Source: Nibricoccus aquaticus (GTDB taxonomy: Bacteria > Verrucomicrobiota > Verrucomicrobiia > Opitutales > Opitutaceae). From it: a stretch of DNA of 64,000 nt. The stretch spans positions 4,419,501 to 4,483,500 of the forward strand of contig NZ_CP023344.1 in NCBI RefSeq assembly GCF_002310495.1, written 5' to 3'. Shown one piece after another: positions 1 through 8,583 of the stretch. Below the pieces are notes generated by a model. It worked only from the letters and a program-made list of their open reading frames with translations. It was not told the DNA's origin and did not search any database. The translations under genes were made by a program, and so were the position numbers. How positions within the stretch are numbered: the stretch's first letter is position 1; each line of letters begins with the position of its first letter.

Positions 1-51
1 GGAGTGGTTTAACGAGTCCGGAGGGGTGATGAGACTGCGTCGAGGAAACGA

Positions 52-432
52 TTGCCTGCTTTTAGAGGTCGGGCAGGATCGGTGCTCACGCAACCCGTGA
101 ATACCCCTGACGATTGCCGCCGCTGTGGTGTCTGCTGCTTTTCAAGCCTCGAAAGCTATGTGAGAGTGTCGGGTGATGACTGGACGCGGCTCGGTGATGC
201 GGCCGAGCGCGTGGCACACTTCGTAGGGAATCGCGCCTTCATGCTCATGCGTGAAGGACACTGCGCGGCGCTTGAACTAAGACATGCGGAGGATGGTGCG
301 GCGGAATTTTTCTGCTCCATCTACGAACAACGTCCGCAAATTTGCCGCGATCTGGCGAGAGGTTCGCCGGAGTGCGGCGGCGAACGTGAGATGAAGGGCG
401 CGGGGTTATTTCGCCTTCATGACGTCCGATAG
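52..432 (+). CDS. YkgJ-type cysteine-cluster protein
   Basis: A small protein with a dense cysteine motif, CRRCGVCC at about residues 22-29, and further cysteines near the C-terminus (FFCSIY, QIC, PEC). This spacing is typical of the YkgJ/UPF0153 family, thought to bind zinc or an Fe-S cluster; its function is unknown. The frame is closed by a TAA at 10-12. The first possible start is TTG 52; GTG 82 and GTG 97 are alternatives that keep the whole motif. The 3' end overlaps the convergent MCE gene by 27 bases. Family assignment is good, the start uncertain. Confidence 0.75.
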   Translation: MPAFRGRAGSVLTQPVNTPDDCRRCGVCCFSSLESYVRVSGDDWTRLGDAAERVAHFVGNRAFMLMREGHCAALELRHAEDGAAEFFCSIYEQRPQICRDLARGSPECGGEREMKGAGLFRLHDVR

Positions 433-1344
433 ATCTTTAGGCGCGGGATTTTGGTCGGGGCCGCTTTCTTCAGGGCGAATGGAAATTTTCGGACGCCAGT
501 TGAGCCAGTCTTTCTCGGGCTCGGTCTGGAGTTTGAAAACGGTTTCCTCTTTGGCGGCAGGTGCGAGCGGGCCGTTTTTATCGGAAGGTTCGGGTGTGGC
601 GAAAGCGATGCCGCCGCTGACCAGCGATTCGAGGGACGTGTTTTTAAGTTCGGCGCCTAGCAGGCCGACTTTGAAGGAGAATCCGCCGGCGTTCCAGAAA
701 CGGGAATCGGTGCGCACGAGATCGGCGTAGGCGCTTTCGACGCGGAAGCGGATCAGCACGGATGTGGCGTCGTCGGCGAGGCGGCTGGCTTCGACTTCGC
801 CGACTTTCACCTCGCGATAAAACACGGGGGAGCCGGGATTGAGCGAACCGAGGCGGTCGCTTTGGATGAAGAAACTGCGGCCCTGTTTCGATGGCACCGG
901 AGGCGGTGCTTTTTCGAGACCGGTGAAGTTTTCCGCCAGGTCGCCCTCGCCGGGACGGACGGCGAGTTGAACGCCCGTCAGCAGGGTGTCCAAACCGGTG
1001 ACGCCGGAGAAGCCAATCTCGGGACGCACGATCCAGAATCGTGAATCACGCCGGGCGAGAGCGGCGGCGGATTTCTGAAGCTGCACGCGCACGATGACAC
1101 CGCTGAGGTCTGGCTTCATATCTACAGATGTGACGGTGCCGACGGTGCTGCCTTTGTGTTTCAGCTGAGTCTTCCCGGCTTCGACGCCAGTACCGTCTTC
1201 AAACTCGATCGTCACCTCGGGACCGTGATCGCGGACGGCGCGGAAAATCATCCAGCCCCCGAGTAGCAAGGCGATCAGAGGCACGATCCATATTAGCGGA
1301 AGCGAGGTGGCCCGGGAGATTTTTGGGGTAGCGGAAGTGGTCAT
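406..1344 (-). CDS. PqiB-like MCE-domain protein (two MCE domains)
   Basis: An inner-membrane-anchored protein of 312 residues. One N-terminal transmembrane helix (LPLIWIVPLIALLLGGW) is followed by two MCE/MlaD domains, one beginning near PEVTIEFEDGTGVEAG and the second near LGSLNPGSPVFYREVKVGEV. MCE proteins form hexameric rings or tunnels that carry lipids between membranes. E. coli PqiB has three MCE domains in about 546 residues, so this is a shorter form. The ATG at 1344 overlaps the stop of the upstream PqiA gene as ATGA, showing translational coupling and deciding the start. No PqiC-like lipoprotein follows. Confidence 0.85.
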   Translation of the reverse strand: MTTSATPKISRATSLPLIWIVPLIALLLGGWMIFRAVRDHGPEVTIEFEDGTGVEAGKTQLKHKGSTVGTVTSVDMKPDLSGVIVRVQLQKSAAALARRDSRFWIVRPEIGFSGVTGLDTLLTGVQLAVRPGEGDLAENFTGLEKAPPPVPSKQGRSFFIQSDRLGSLNPGSPVFYREVKVGEVEASRLADDATSVLIRFRVESAYADLVRTDSRFWNAGGFSFKVGLLGAELKNTSLESLVSGGIAFATPEPSDKNGPLAPAAKEETVFKLQTEPEKDWLNWRPKISIRPEESGPDQNPAPKDLSDVMKAK

Positions 1345-1880
1345 TGCGATGGGGTCGTTGAGCTGCGATGCGGCTGGAGCCAAAGTGTGCGCGGGTCGAA
1401 TGCATGAGTGGCGAGGATCGTCAGTACCACAGCGGCGGCAAACGCAACGATACCGGCGCCGGGGCGGATTGTGCTGAGGGCGCCGAAGCGCACGGCGCTC
1501 GTGAGAAACGCCACGAGGAAAACATCGAGCATCGACCAGCGGCCGATGAAGTCGAGGACTGCATACAACCGGGTCAAACGCCTAGCGTGCGGGGAGGGAC
1601 CACGGCGTGCGGCGAGCATGAGGACGACCAGTCCTCCGAGTTTGATGAAGGGGATCAGCAGGCTGGCGGCAGCCACGATCAATGCCAGCGGCCAAAGCCC
1701 GCTTTCGAAAAGTCCCAGAATGCCCGAGTAGATCGTGTCGATCCGGGAAACGCCGCCCGTATCCGAAGTCAGGATCGGAAGCAGGTTGGCGGGAATCAGC
1801 ATGATCGCCGCAGCCAGCGTGAAAGCGAGCGAGCGGGAAAAATCCGGTTGCAGAGCTGTGCTGTTTTTCTGCGTGCTCAT
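1341..1880 (-). CDS. PqiA-domain membrane protein (second half)
   Basis: A 179-residue integral membrane protein with about four hydrophobic helices, matching the second PqiA domain: a helix ending in ANLLPILT, then SGLWPLALIVAAASLLIPFIKL and a GRWSMLDVFLVAFLTS segment, which is characteristic of the family. In E. coli PqiA both domains are in one polypeptide; here they are separate genes. The start at 1880 overlaps the upstream stop as ATGA and its own stop overlaps the MCE gene as ATGA, so the three genes form one coupled operon, probably for lipid transport across the envelope. Confidence 0.85.
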   Translation of the reverse strand: MSTQKNSTALQPDFSRSLAFTLAAAIMLIPANLLPILTSDTGGVSRIDTIYSGILGLFESGLWPLALIVAAASLLIPFIKLGGLVVLMLAARRGPSPHARRLTRLYAVLDFIGRWSMLDVFLVAFLTSAVRFGALSTIRPGAGIVAFAAAVVLTILATHAFDPRTLWLQPHRSSTTPSQ

Positions 1881-2551
1881 GCCCGCGAGCTTTCTTGTGT
1901 TTCCGACCCCAGGTGGAAATTTCGCCACGCGAGCAGGACAAGGACTGACATCGCGGCGTAGCACCAAAAGCCCGGGCCTATTTTCACATCGACCAGGCTT
2001 CCCAGTTTCGTGAGTGCGACGAGGACGCCTAATAGATAAACCTCGGGCATCGCCCAGGGAGCGACGGCGACAGCGAGACGACGCAGGTGGGTTGTCCACG
2101 GGGCTGATTTCAAAAATCGCTCCGGAAGCGTGAGCGCCGCCAGCAAGCCCAGCAGCACAACGGGAAGCAGTCCTGCGCAGAGCGACACCCAGAGAGAGAG
2201 CAGCTGCATGTTTTCGGACCACAGCGCGCGAGCACCCGAAAAAAGATAGCCGACATGCTCGCTGCCCAGTTTGCCGACGGTAACGAACGGCAAGGTCAGA
2301 GCCGGGATCGTGAGAATCAGGGCGGCTGTGACTAAGGCGGCGGTAGTGTCTGCGCCGAAGCGCGAGCCCTTGGCGAGTGTGAGGCCGCAGCGTACACATT
2401 GAGCGCGTTGGCGAGATTTGAGCGCAACCGCGCAATGCGTTTGTCCGCAGAAGCGGCAGGTGAAGCGCGGATGCAATCCGGCTTCCGGGGCGCCGGAGTG
2501 TTCGTCGGCAGGGGTGGGATAGGCCATGGGGCTGCGATGCTGGTTGCCCAT
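1877..2551 (-). CDS. PqiA-domain membrane protein with zinc ribbon (first half)
   Basis: This is the first PqiA domain of the split system. The N-terminus carries two zinc-binding pairs (CRFCGQ and CVRCGL), followed by four hydrophobic segments, including FGADTTAALVTAALILTIPAL and a WAMPEVYLLGVLVALTKLG segment typical of PqiA. It is likely the membrane partner of the downstream PqiA and MCE genes. ATG 2551 is proposed; GTG 2557 and ATG 2524 are alternatives, all upstream of the zinc ribbon. The stop overlaps the next start as ATGA. Confidence 0.85.
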   Translation of the reverse strand: MGNQHRSPMAYPTPADEHSGAPEAGLHPRFTCRFCGQTHCAVALKSRQRAQCVRCGLTLAKGSRFGADTTAALVTAALILTIPALTLPFVTVGKLGSEHVGYLFSGARALWSENMQLLSLWVSLCAGLLPVVLLGLLAALTLPERFLKSAPWTTHLRRLAVAVAPWAMPEVYLLGVLVALTKLGSLVDVKIGPGFWCYAAMSVLVLLAWRNFHLGSETQESSRA

Positions 2552-2637
2552 AGACACACCGAGGCGCGCGGAGTTCGTCGGGGTTTGAGCGTTAGCAGCC
2601 GCAGGGTTTTCCCCGACTCTGCCGCGAACGCACTGAA

Positions 2638-3051
2638 TCAGCTACGGATCGGCTCGCGCATGGAATCCATGGCGAGGGACTTTGCGATGTGGCAGGCGGT
2701 CGCGAGCGGCCGGACTTCGACGGTCATGCCGTAAGCGAGATTGGGGCAGTGGCGGGCGATCTCGGTGGCCTCCTCCATGCCGGAGACACTGAGCATGAAA
2801 TAGCCGGCGATAGCTTCCTTGGCCTCGGCGTAAGGACCGTCGACGAGACGCTCACCGTGTGGGCCGGAGACGGTGCGCGAGGTGGCGATGTCGAGAGCGT
2901 TTCCGCCGGTGGCTTTTCCCTGGCGGGCGAGACCGTCGTACCAGGCGTTCCATGTGCTGAGGATCTGGCGGCGTTTGTCCTCGGACATCCCGGAATAATA
3001 CTCGGGTGATTCGCGGAAGATCAGCATGAAGGGGACGGCGGTGGTGGCCAT
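2638..3051 (-). CDS. YCII/DGPF-domain protein
   Basis: A 137-residue soluble protein of the YCII-related (DGPF) family. It begins FMLIFRESPEYY and has the characteristic block LVDGPYAEAKEAIAGYF, followed by an alpha-beta segment (SGMEEATEIARHCP). The family adopts a ferredoxin-like fold. Members often occur beside ECF sigma factors, but no sigma gene is adjacent here. ATG 3051 is chosen because the family normally starts a few residues before the first beta strand. The enzymatic role, if any, is unknown. Confidence 0.8.
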   Translation of the reverse strand: MATTAVPFMLIFRESPEYYSGMSEDKRRQILSTWNAWYDGLARQGKATGGNALDIATSRTVSGPHGERLVDGPYAEAKEAIAGYFMLSVSGMEEATEIARHCPNLAYGMTVEVRPLATACHIAKSLAMDSMREPIRS

Positions 3052-3165
3052 GGCTGTGGGGCGAAATTTGAAGTCGGAGGGTGTCCGGATCGGGTCCTGT
3101 CGTTCGTTGAGTGTTTGGAAGCCACTCCTCACGGCCAATCCAAATTTCACACGCCACCACTTCCC

Positions 3166-3618
3166 ATGAATTCTGAAACCGTATCGTCGCTCGTCGGAGC
3201 CAGCCAGCCACCTAGGAAGTCTTTTACGCGATTCCTGCCCGTCATCGCGCGCATCCTGCTTGGATTGCCGCTCGTGATTTTCGGCCTGAACGGCTTTCTT
3301 AATTTTATCCCGCCGCCGCCCGAGCCGCTTCCGGAAAAGGCGATGGCATTTGCTGGAGCGTTGATGGAGTCGGGTTACATGATGCCGCTGATCGGTGCGA
3401 CGATGCTGGTCTCGGGCGTGCTGTTGGTGCTCGGACGATTTGTGCCGCTGGCGCTGGTGCTAATGGCGCCATTTTTTGTGAACAGCGTTTTGTTTCACCT
3501 TTTCCTCGAACGCAGCGGGCTGCCGATGGCTCTCCTATTTGCCGCGCTGGAACTCTATCTCGCGTGGGTCTACCGGAAGGCTTATCTCCCATTGTTCGTG
3601 GCGCGTGCTGTGTGCTGA
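3166..3618 (+). CDS. DoxX-like membrane protein
   Basis: A 150-residue membrane protein with four predicted helices: FLPVIARILLGLPLVIFGLN, a helix around YMMPLIGATMLVSGVLLVLG, FVPLALVLMAPFFVNSVLFH, and a C-terminal one around LPMALLFAALELYLAWVYR. The layout and the arginine-containing first helix fit the DoxX/DoxD-like family, whose members are mostly uncharacterised. It diverges from the YCII gene. ATG 3166 is preferred over an upstream in-frame start because the extra residues look non-coding. No Shine-Dalgarno sequence is visible. Confidence 0.75.
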   Translation: MNSETVSSLVGASQPPRKSFTRFLPVIARILLGLPLVIFGLNGFLNFIPPPPEPLPEKAMAFAGALMESGYMMPLIGATMLVSGVLLVLGRFVPLALVLMAPFFVNSVLFHLFLERSGLPMALLFAALELYLAWVYRKAYLPLFVARAVC

Positions 3619-3670
3619 GCGAGTTGAACGGAGCCCTCCTTCTTTTCCCCAACCTTAAATCCCAATACTC

Positions 3671-4201
3671 ATGTTTAAGAAAATCCTTATCTGCCTCGCG
3701 GTTATCATCGTGATCTTTGTCGTCGTGGTCGCGTTGCAGCCATCTGAGTTTCGCATCGAGCGCTCGGTCGTGATTTCGGCTCCAGCGGCAGAGGTTTTTC
3801 CGCACACCAATGATCTGCGGAAAATGCAGGAGTGGTCGCCGTGGAAGAAAATGGATCCGAACGCGACGTATACATTTGCGGAGCTTTCGGCGGGAGTGGG
3901 CGCGACGATGAGCTGGGCGGGCAACAGTCAGGCGGGCGAGGGAAGGCAGACGATCACGGAGAGCCGTGTGAATGAGTACGTGGGCATCCGGCTGGAATTC
4001 CTGAAGCCGTTTGAGTCGGTCTGCGCGACAGCGTTCACGCTGAAACCGGAGGGAAATCAGACGACGGTGACCTGGAGCATGTCGGGAGAGAACGGGTTTA
4101 TCTCGAAGGCATTTTGTCTCGTCATGAGTCAGGACAAGATGATCGGGGAGCCGTTTGAGGAAGGGCTGGCGAGCTTGAAGGCGTTGGTGGAAAAACGGTG
4201 A
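3671..4201 (+). CDS. SRPBCC-family (polyketide cyclase-like) protein, membrane-anchored
   Basis: A 176-residue protein with a strong N-terminal hydrophobic segment (ILICLAVIIVIFVVVVAL), then a START/SRPBCC domain. FRIERSVVISAPAAEVFP is the classic first strand, WSPWKKMDP the conserved WSPW block, and a final helix covers GEPFEEGLASLKALVE. SRPBCC domains form a deep ligand-binding cavity; many are lipid-binding or of unknown function. The domain is probably periplasmic or membrane-tethered. Start ATG 3671 immediately precedes the hydrophobic segment. Confidence 0.8.
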   Translation: MFKKILICLAVIIVIFVVVVALQPSEFRIERSVVISAPAAEVFPHTNDLRKMQEWSPWKKMDPNATYTFAELSAGVGATMSWAGNSQAGEGRQTITESRVNEYVGIRLEFLKPFESVCATAFTLKPEGNQTTVTWSMSGENGFISKAFCLVMSQDKMIGEPFEEGLASLKALVEKR

Positions 4202-4240
4202 CGGTGACGGGCGGGGCGTCCATGAGTGCGGTTTCACATC

Positions 4241-4807
4241 ATGGACGACGTATTGGGATTTTTCGCGCGACTCTTCACTGACCGGCCTTACTGCCTGCTG
4301 GCATGGCCGGGGGCTGCGATGGTTTTGGGGACGTTGATGACGCTGGCATCGCAAGCGACGGCCACGAAACTGGCGATCGTGCCGCGCACGGCGGGCGGAT
4401 TAGTCGGGATCGTGACGGCGCCATTTATCCATGCGAACTTCGCACACCTGATCGCGAATCTACCGGCGTTTGTGGTGCTCGGGGCGCTGATCTTGCGGCG
4501 AGGGGAGGATGAGTTTTTGCGCGTCTCGCTGATGATCGCGGGCGCGCAAGGCGTGCTGCTCTGGCTGTGCGGACGGAAGGCGGCGCACATGGGAATGAGC
4601 GGCGTGATCTTTGGATTCTTCGGCTGGCTGGTCGGGCTGGCGTGGTTCACGCGGGCGACGGACGATCTGCTGATCGCGGGTGGCGTGCTGGTTTTCTACG
4701 GAGGTATGCTGGCAGGAGTGGCTCCGGCGCGAAATGGCACCTCGTGGGAGGGGCATCTTTTCGGGCTGATCGTCGGGGGCGGGGTGGCGTGGGTGCTGAA
4801 TCAGTAG
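4241..4807 (+). CDS. Rhomboid-family intramembrane serine protease
   Basis: A 188-residue polytopic protein with the rhomboid catalytic signatures: an HANFAHLIANLP segment in an early helix, the serine motif GMSG (Ser about residue 120) in a later helix, and a final-helix histidine in WEGHLFGL (about residue 172). Ser and His form the dyad that cleaves substrates inside the membrane. It has the short six-helix form without a cytoplasmic domain. ATG 4241 gives a natural start; GTG 4226 would add five residues. Substrates cannot be predicted from context. Confidence 0.85.
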   Translation: MDDVLGFFARLFTDRPYCLLAWPGAAMVLGTLMTLASQATATKLAIVPRTAGGLVGIVTAPFIHANFAHLIANLPAFVVLGALILRRGEDEFLRVSLMIAGAQGVLLWLCGRKAAHMGMSGVIFGFFGWLVGLAWFTRATDDLLIAGGVLVFYGGMLAGVAPARNGTSWEGHLFGLIVGGGVAWVLNQ

Positions 4808-4862
4808 AGCGGTCTTATCGTCGCTGACCCGGCAGTGGGGATCGTAATCTGAAATGGTGTCG

Positions 4863-4921
4863 CCTCAGCTCGTCTGAGGTCTTCCGGCATTCGCAGCGCA
4901 ACGGCCTCAGGCGAGCTGAGG
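4863..4921. repeat. Intergenic inverted repeat (two 17-base arms)
   Basis: Two 17-base arms at 4863-4879 and 4905-4921 are inverted copies with one mismatch, separated by 25 bases. Each arm is itself nearly palindromic (CCTCAG...CTGAGG). The right arm is followed by CCCTAC. It lies after the rhomboid gene and could fold as a transcript hairpin, but no T-tract follows. It resembles REP-type dispersed repeats; a second GTAGGG-linked palindrome is at 20892-20918. Confidence 0.7.
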
Positions 4922-4973
4922 CCCTACACCAACAACTGAATACGTCCGGTTCGGAGCGCGTCTGCGTGCCGGA

Positions 4974-5444
4974 TCAGGTGGGCTTGAGATCGAGGACGGT
5001 GCGGATTTTTTCGAGGAGGGCGGTCTCGTTGAAGGGTTTCACCAAGAGGCCGTCGGCTTTCAGGGCGGTGAGCGTGTCGAAGACGGCGTGATCGGCGGGC
5101 GAGGGCAGCATGATCACGGGGATGGCTTGAAGCTCGGTCGTAGACTTTATCCGCCGGAGGGTTTCGACGCCGTCCATGATGGGCATGTTGACGTCGAGGA
5201 GGATGAGGTCGGGGCGGGCGCGCTCGATGGCGAAGAAGGCGTTGAAGCCGTTGGTGGCCTCGTGGACATCGCAGGCGAACGGGCGGAGCGTTTTTTGGAC
5301 GAAGCTGCGGAGGCCTTTGGAGTCATCGACCGCTAGAATGAGCGGTGACTTGGCGGAAGGAGCGGGTTTGGTTTTCAAAATCGAAGAAAAGAGTGCTGCT
5401 GAGCGAAAGAGCGACGCATGATCAGCGGCCGGGGCGGCGGCCAC
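4974..5444 (-). CDS. Single-domain response regulator (CheY-like receiver)
   Basis: A 156-residue protein with an unstructured ~33-residue leader and one receiver domain. It has the acidic pair DD at residues 40-41, phospho-acceptor Asp84 in LLDVNMP, and Lys136 in VKPF. There is no output domain, so it probably acts by protein contacts. The conserved Thr/Ser of receivers (CheY Thr87) appears to be Pro114, followed by Ser115, which is unusual. The only upstream in-frame start is GTG 5444, overlapping the end of mgsA by 23 bases; a TTG after the leader is an alternative. No histidine kinase is nearby. Confidence 0.8.
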   Translation of the reverse strand: MAAAPAADHASLFRSAALFSSILKTKPAPSAKSPLILAVDDSKGLRSFVQKTLRPFACDVHEATNGFNAFFAIERARPDLILLDVNMPIMDGVETLRRIKSTTELQAIPVIMLPSPADHAVFDTLTALKADGLLVKPFNETALLEKIRTVLDLKPT

Positions 5445-5871
5445 TGGCGCGGGTGTAGTCCTGGTCGATCTGGGCGGAGCTGAAGAGGAAGTCGGCGGTG
5501 GCGGGATTCATCGCGCAGGGGACGTTCCAGAGGACGGCGAGGCGGAGCAGGGCTTTGACGTCGGGGTCGTGCGGCTGCGCGGCGAGCGGATCCCAGAAGA
5601 AGATCAGGACGTCGATGCGCTGCTCGGCGAGGGCGGCGCCGATTTGTTGATCGCCGCCGATGGGGCCGCTGAGGAAACGGTGGACGGGCAGGCCGAGTTC
5701 GCTGGCGATCATGCCGCCGGTCGTGCCGGTGCCGAAGAGTTCATGTTTCGCGAGGGCGTCGCGATGAACGCGCGCCCACGCGAGCAGCGAGTCCTTCTCG
5801 TGATCGTGCGCGACGAGCGCGATGCGTTTGCGGGCGGGCAGCGGGGCGAGTTCGGTGCGGACGAAAGACAT
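5422..5871 (-). CDS. mgsA: Methylglyoxal synthase
   Basis: Converts dihydroxyacetone phosphate to methylglyoxal and phosphate, a bypass relieving sugar-phosphate accumulation. At 149 residues it is the usual length. Diagnostic motifs are all present: [10 protein letters not shown] near the N-terminus, the phosphate-binding [18 protein letters not shown], and [20 protein letters not shown] containing the catalytic Asp. ATG 5871 matches the family start. The gene's first 206 bases are duplicated, with 9 differences, as a truncated fragment at 9491-9696. It overlaps the response regulator start by 23 bases. Confidence 0.95.
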   Translation of the reverse strand: MSFVRTELAPLPARKRIALVAHDHEKDSLLAWARVHRDALAKHELFGTGTTGGMIASELGLPVHRFLSGPIGGDQQIGAALAEQRIDVLIFFWDPLAAQPHDPDVKALLRLAVLWNVPCAMNPATADFLFSSAQIDQDYTRASGRRPGR

Positions 5872-6018
5872 GGGACGGCGGAGGCGATGAGACGCGGGGT
5901 GAATCGATGCGATTGCGCCTGCGGGCGTCAACATGTTGGCCGGAGTGTTAATTCGCGCGCACAGTTGGCCAAGCGATGCACAGACGCTGGAAGCGTTTGC
6001 GGAGATGATAGCGCCACT

Positions 6019-6315
6019 ATGAGTGCTACCGTGTTAAAAAGACTCGCGACGGCTGCAGAGGAATCCGCCTGTCTCGAACGCACTATCGCGAACGAACTCC
6101 CGGAGGAGCTTTCCCAGATTTCCGGATCATTTGGATGTCCGGGGCTGCGTGATTCCCCGGCGGGTGGCGGCCGGAGGAAGGCCGGACGCCCGAAGCAGGC
6201 GGCGAAGAAGAGGTGGAGGCTCATGAGCGCCATCGCCGACTTCCTCGATGACGGTCACCCGACGCTCATGGCTTCCGTGTGCGGCTCAAATCTCACCGGT
6301 CAGCAACCCCGATGA
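6019..6315 (+). CDS. Small hypothetical protein, coupled to the next gene
   Basis: A 98-residue open frame from ATG 6019, not recognised. The N-terminal part looks helical ([19 protein letters not shown], then [10 protein letters not shown]). A basic segment with an AT-hook-like GRPK core ([14 protein letters not shown]) follows, and the C-terminus is less ordered. Its TGA overlaps the ATG of the mutarotase-like gene (6312-6315, ATGA), which supports expression as the first gene of the trio ending in the PfkB kinase. A DNA-binding or regulatory role is only a guess. Confidence 0.45.
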   Translation: MSATVLKRLATAAEESACLERTIANELPEELSQISGSFGCPGLRDSPAGGGRRKAGRPKQAAKKRWRLMSAIADFLDDGHPTLMASVCGSNLTGQQPR

Positions 6316-7376
6316 ACGTTTCTTTCGATATCACCCGCGCCGGCGGGCAACTCAGCGACGTCCGATTCCGTCTCGGCCGCAAAATCGTCGAGCCCTTTTC
6401 GACCGCTCCGTGGTGCGGCCAACCGGAGGCGAAGAAACTCATCCCGCTGCTGCGCGAGTTGCGCGGGGATTTTTTCTGCGCGCCTTTTGGTGCGGGACCG
6501 ACATGCCGCGGGGAAGCGCATCCGCCGCATGGGGAATCCGCGAATGCTACGTGGAAGGTGTGCTCGTCGAAGGCCGGGCGTCTCGTCGCCACGCTGCAAA
6601 CGCTCGTCCGTCCCGGGAAAATCACCAAGGTCGTCGAGGCGCGAGAGGGAGAAACGAATCTTTACCAAGCCCACACGCTGGAAGGTTTTCGCGGCGGGAT
6701 GTGTCTGGGTCATCACGCGATGCTCGATTTCATCCGCAATGGGCCGGGCGTGATTTCCACTAGCAAGCTGCGTCTTGCGCAGGTGCTTCCGGCTCCGTTC
6801 GAAAACCCGGTGCAAGGTGGTTATTCCTCGCTCATGGAGGGCGCGTGGTTTCGCGAGCTCGTAAGCGTGCCGATGGCGGATGGCGGAAGAGCCGATCTCA
6901 CGCGATTCCCGGCCCGCGCGGGTTTCGAGGATCTGGTTATGCTGCACCACAAAGACGCGGACGACTTCGCGTGGGCCGCGGTTGTTTTTCCCGAGAAGAA
7001 GTTCGTCTGGTTTTCCCTCAAGAACCCGGCGCATCTCGCTTCCACCGTTTTGTGGCATTCGAACGGCGGGCGTCACTATGCGCCTTGGAACGGACGGCAT
7101 CGCGGCGTGCTCGGTGTCGAGGACGTCACCGCGTATTTTCATCTGGGTCTCGCGGCCTCGTTGTCGGCGAACCCGTGGAAGAAGAAAGGCGTGCCGACGT
7201 CGGTCGCGCTTTCCCGAGGCAAGCCCACGCGCATTCCGTACATCATGGGCGTCGCGCCGCTGCCCGCCGGTTTCGATTCGGTCCGCAGCATACGGCGCAC
7301 AGCCACCGGCATCCGGCTCCAATCTGCGGACCGGGCGCATATCGATCACGCTGTGGACACCACGTTCATCCAATAA
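6312..7376 (+). CDS. Hypothetical protein, possibly galactose-mutarotase-like
   Basis: A 354-residue protein, not firmly recognised. Features suggest an aldose-1-epimerase-like beta-sandwich: many short beta-rich segments, a PHGESANATWKV block resembling the His/Glu-containing loop of that superfamily, and no signal peptide or membrane helix. It starts in an ATGA overlap with the upstream small gene and ends 19 bases before a PfkB-type kinase, so a shared role in sugar or sugar-derivative use is plausible. Alternatives are another carbohydrate-binding beta-sandwich or an unrelated enzyme. Confidence 0.6.
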   Translation: MNVSFDITRAGGQLSDVRFRLGRKIVEPFSTAPWCGQPEAKKLIPLLRELRGDFFCAPFGAGPTCRGEAHPPHGESANATWKVCSSKAGRLVATLQTLVRPGKITKVVEAREGETNLYQAHTLEGFRGGMCLGHHAMLDFIRNGPGVISTSKLRLAQVLPAPFENPVQGGYSSLMEGAWFRELVSVPMADGGRADLTRFPARAGFEDLVMLHHKDADDFAWAAVVFPEKKFVWFSLKNPAHLASTVLWHSNGGRHYAPWNGRHRGVLGVEDVTAYFHLGLAASLSANPWKKKGVPTSVALSRGKPTRIPYIMGVAPLPAGFDSVRSIRRTATGIRLQSADRAHIDHAVDTTFIQ

Positions 7377-7395
7377 CCGATTTCCGGAGCCAGAC

Positions 7396-8493
7396 ATGAG
7401 CACTCCTATGAAACGATACACTGACTTCCTACAAAACGTTCGCGGGAAAATCCTGCTCGGCTGCGACGGCTTCGTCGATGAGACGTACGAGCTGGTGGAC
7501 GTGAGGCGAGGGCCGGCCGACTTCACGCCGATGAAAAAGCTCAAGCAGTTCGGCGAGCTGATCGTCCAGCGCGCGGATGGCGGTGTGGGACTGGAGCTGG
7601 TGCCGAAGCGCCGTTGCGAGGGCGGTTTTGCGATCAACACCGGCCGCGTCGCCGCGTGTCTCGGTTTGAAGCCGCGTCTGCCCGGTCTCTACGGCGGCAA
7701 GGCCATCGACCCGGCGTACGAGCCGTTCGCGAAAATCTGCGAGCTGCATTCCCTCGGCGATCCGGCGCTGACGATCGCGTTGGAGTTTGGTGACGGGAAG
7801 ATCCTGATGAGCAATCTCGAGGCGGTCTCCACGCTGAGCTGGAGCGATTTCGAGAAACATTTCGGACAGGCGAAACTCGATGCCATGTTCTCGGGCGTCG
7901 ACATCCTCGGGCTCGGCTACTGGTCGCTCACGGCGAATTTCGACGAGCTATTCCAAGGCTTCATGGACCAGTATCGAACGGCGACGCCGCCACGCCGGAT
8001 GTTTTTCGATTTCGCCGACATCAAGAAGAAGTCCAGCGAGAGTTTCCTCCGCAGCCTGGAGTTGATCCGGTCTTTCAGTGGCAAAATCCCGATGGTGCTC
8101 AGTCTGAACGAACATGAGGTGCTGGAGTTGTGTTCGAGGATTGGCGTGGCGCGTCCGGAGCTGACGCCGGCTGCGATCGGCTCGGCGCTGGCGGTTGCGC
8201 GCGAAAAAATCGGCTTTGCGGAACTGGTGGTGCACACGCCGGAGTTTGCGGTGGCGACGAGTGTCACGGAGGGCGTGGCACTCGCTTTGCAGGCGAGGCA
8301 AACGAAGATCGTTCGTCTGGCCGGAGCGGGCGACAGCTTCAACGGCGGCTACCTCTGCGCGTCGCTCGGGGAGTTATCGCTCAAAGAGCGTCTTGTCGTG
8401 GCCAATGCGGTGACGGCTTTCTTCGTCACGCATGGATTTCCGCCGAACCGGGAAGAACTCGCTGCGCAGATCGAAAAGGCTGCGGACAAGTGA
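7396..8493 (+). CDS. PfkB-family carbohydrate kinase
   Basis: A 365-residue ribokinase-fold kinase that should phosphorylate a sugar or nucleoside with ATP. The C-terminal PfkB signature is clear: GAGDSFNGGYL, with residues 310-313 forming the anion hole and Asp313 the catalytic base. The N-terminal GCDGFVDE replaces the usual G-E-N-D-type opening, so the substrate pocket may be atypical. The start at ATG 7396 has an upstream CGGAG that could serve as a ribosome site. It is the third gene of the coupled trio from 6019. Substrate is not predictable. Confidence 0.85.
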   Translation: MSTPMKRYTDFLQNVRGKILLGCDGFVDETYELVDVRRGPADFTPMKKLKQFGELIVQRADGGVGLELVPKRRCEGGFAINTGRVAACLGLKPRLPGLYGGKAIDPAYEPFAKICELHSLGDPALTIALEFGDGKILMSNLEAVSTLSWSDFEKHFGQAKLDAMFSGVDILGLGYWSLTANFDELFQGFMDQYRTATPPRRMFFDFADIKKKSSESFLRSLELIRSFSGKIPMVLSLNEHEVLELCSRIGVARPELTPAAIGSALAVAREKIGFAELVVHTPEFAVATSVTEGVALALQARQTKIVRLAGAGDSFNGGYLCASLGELSLKERLVVANAVTAFFVTHGFPPNREELAAQIEKAADK

Positions 8494-8583
8494 CGCCGCT
8501 GAAGATTGTCGCGAGATCGGCTCGGCCGACGAACATGGCGGGCGTTCTTCGTCGTCTGAATGTGCAAGCAACCAATGAGCCGA

